From an uncultured Flavobacteriaceae bacterium (GTDB taxonomy: Bacteria; Bacteroidota; Bacteroidia; Flavobacteriales; Flavobacteriaceae): 64,000 nt of DNA. Position numbers and translations under genes: made by a program. A model generated the notes under the pieces. The model was not told where the DNA came from and did no database searches. It saw nothing but the letters and a program-made list of their open reading frames with translations. Below are positions 63,561 through 64,000 of this stretch, piece by piece. The stretch covers positions 98,435-162,434 of the forward strand of contig CANLXN010000011.1 in NCBI GenBank assembly GCA_947495135.1. The letters are read 5' to 3'. Positions within the stretch are counted from its first letter, which is position 1, and each line of letters begins with the position of its first letter.

Positions 63561-63586
63561 AAACCATCCAATATATTGAAGGGTTT
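63561..63586 (-). terminator. Terminator-like hairpin left of the repeat array
   Basis: AAACC (63561-63565) and GGTTT (63582-63586) enclose the palindrome CAATATATTG, giving a long stem with two internal mismatches. On the minus strand it is followed by six T, so it could end a transcript coming from the repeat array. Confidence 0.5.
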
Positions 63587-63650
63587 CCAGTAACCGATTA
63601 AAATGCAAATCGAATCATTAACATTTAATCAGTTGCTCTACCAAAACCTT

Positions 63651-64000
63651 CGAAGCAAACTTCGGTTGCTTCGCTACAATTTAGATTAGCTGCGCTGATC
63701 CCAAAGAGGGAAACCTGCCAAACGAAAGCCCTCGAGGCTAACGCCCCTGAGGACTTTTTTTATTCCAGCAACTTCGAAGCGAACTTCGGTTGCTTCGCTA
63801 CAATTTAGATTAGCTGCGCTGATCCCAAAGAGGGAAACCTGCCAAACGAAAGCCCTCGAGGCTAACGCCCCTGAGGACTTTTTTTATTCCAGCAACTTCG
63901 AAGCGAACTTCGGTTGCTTCGCTACAATTTAGATTAGCTGCGCTGATCCCAAAGAGGGAAACCTGCCAAACGAAAGCCCTCGAGGCTAACGCCCCTGAGG
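63651..64000. repeat. 124-bp tandem repeat array, at least 2.8 copies, continues beyond window
   Basis: Units start at 63651, 63775 and 63899 (exact 124-base period); copies 2 and 3 agree over the visible 102 bases, and copy 1 differs only near its left end. Each unit has an inverted repeat CGAAGC/GCTTCG at its start and a hairpin CCTCGAGG/CCTGAGG (63730-63752 in copy 1) followed by seven T. The period is not a multiple of three, and both strands have stops, so it is not a coding repeat. The near-identity indicates recent expansion or active homogenisation. Confidence 0.85.

Noticed and set aside
63600..63650. tRNA-like D-arm sequence on the minus strand (GGTAGAGCAACTGATTAA)
   Set aside because: No acceptor stem, T-arm or CCA region at the right distances, so it is not a tRNA gene.
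63651..64000. Repeat array considered as CRISPR
   Set aside because: Units are continuous 124-bp tandem copies without variable spacers and with no cas genes in view.

Overview
The window reads as a chromosomal segment of a Flavobacteriaceae-type member of the Bacteroidota. Evidence: low GC; two proteins with type IX secretion (T9SS) C-terminal sorting domains; STN/carboxypeptidase-like TonB-dependent receptor with DUF4249 lipoproteins; LacI/GH65/beta-phosphoglucomutase maltose genes; promoter-like TTG-N(17-20)-TAnnTTTG sites. No rRNA, convincing tRNA, CRISPR array or intact insertion sequence was found.

Region 1 (1-12.2 kb, all minus strand): one head-to-tail operon for an extracellular contractile injection system (eCIS, Afp/PVC/AlgoCIS-like). 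In transcription order: Pvc16-like cap/terminator, unknown 372-aa protein, two sheath proteins (one with an inserted domain), two tube proteins, a 55-aa DUF5908-type protein, LysM tube-baseplate protein, VgrG-like spike, PAAR tip, gp25-like wedge and a giant baseplate-J protein cut by the left edge. There are no phage head, portal or integrase genes.

Region 2 (12.4-21.1 kb): a ComM/YifB AAA+ protein, then a leaderless zinc amidase with two SH3 domains, convergent with a 1919-residue leaderless protein that chains subtilase, metacaspase, subtilase and alpha/beta-hydrolase, each with its catalytic residues visible. This four-enzyme protein beside an eCIS is the most unusual item in the window.

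Region 3 (21.3-31.7 kb, minus): a TonB-dependent receptor operon (receptor, two tandem DUF4249 lipoproteins, MG2/plug-like protein) preceded by a secreted 241-aa protein, a NarL-type two-component pair, a membrane protein and a small unknown protein.

Region 4 (31.9-47.2 kb, minus): secreted M36 metallopeptidase with T9SS signal, then central sugar metabolism: pgi, BadF-type sugar kinase, gap, pfkA, two GH13 amylase lipoproteins, GH65 maltose phosphorylase, pgmB and a LacI regulator. Two sites with the same AACGTTTTCG core, one before pfkA and one before lacI, suggest that one LacI regulator controls both maltodextrin breakdown and upper glycolysis. The interval between lacI and pgmB holds what looks like the last 58 codons of a lost SusD-like gene.

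Region 5 (47.5-64 kb): an orphan promoter-to-terminator unit (candidate small RNA), dsbD, tilS, pabB, a 1163-aa TraB/GumN protein, FMN reductase, a duplicated-domain T9SS protein, lpdA, a CPBP protease homologue, an Lrp regulator divergent from a Cys/Met-metabolism PLP enzyme, a secreted surface protein, and at the right edge a 124-bp tandem repeat array whose units each carry a terminator-like hairpin.
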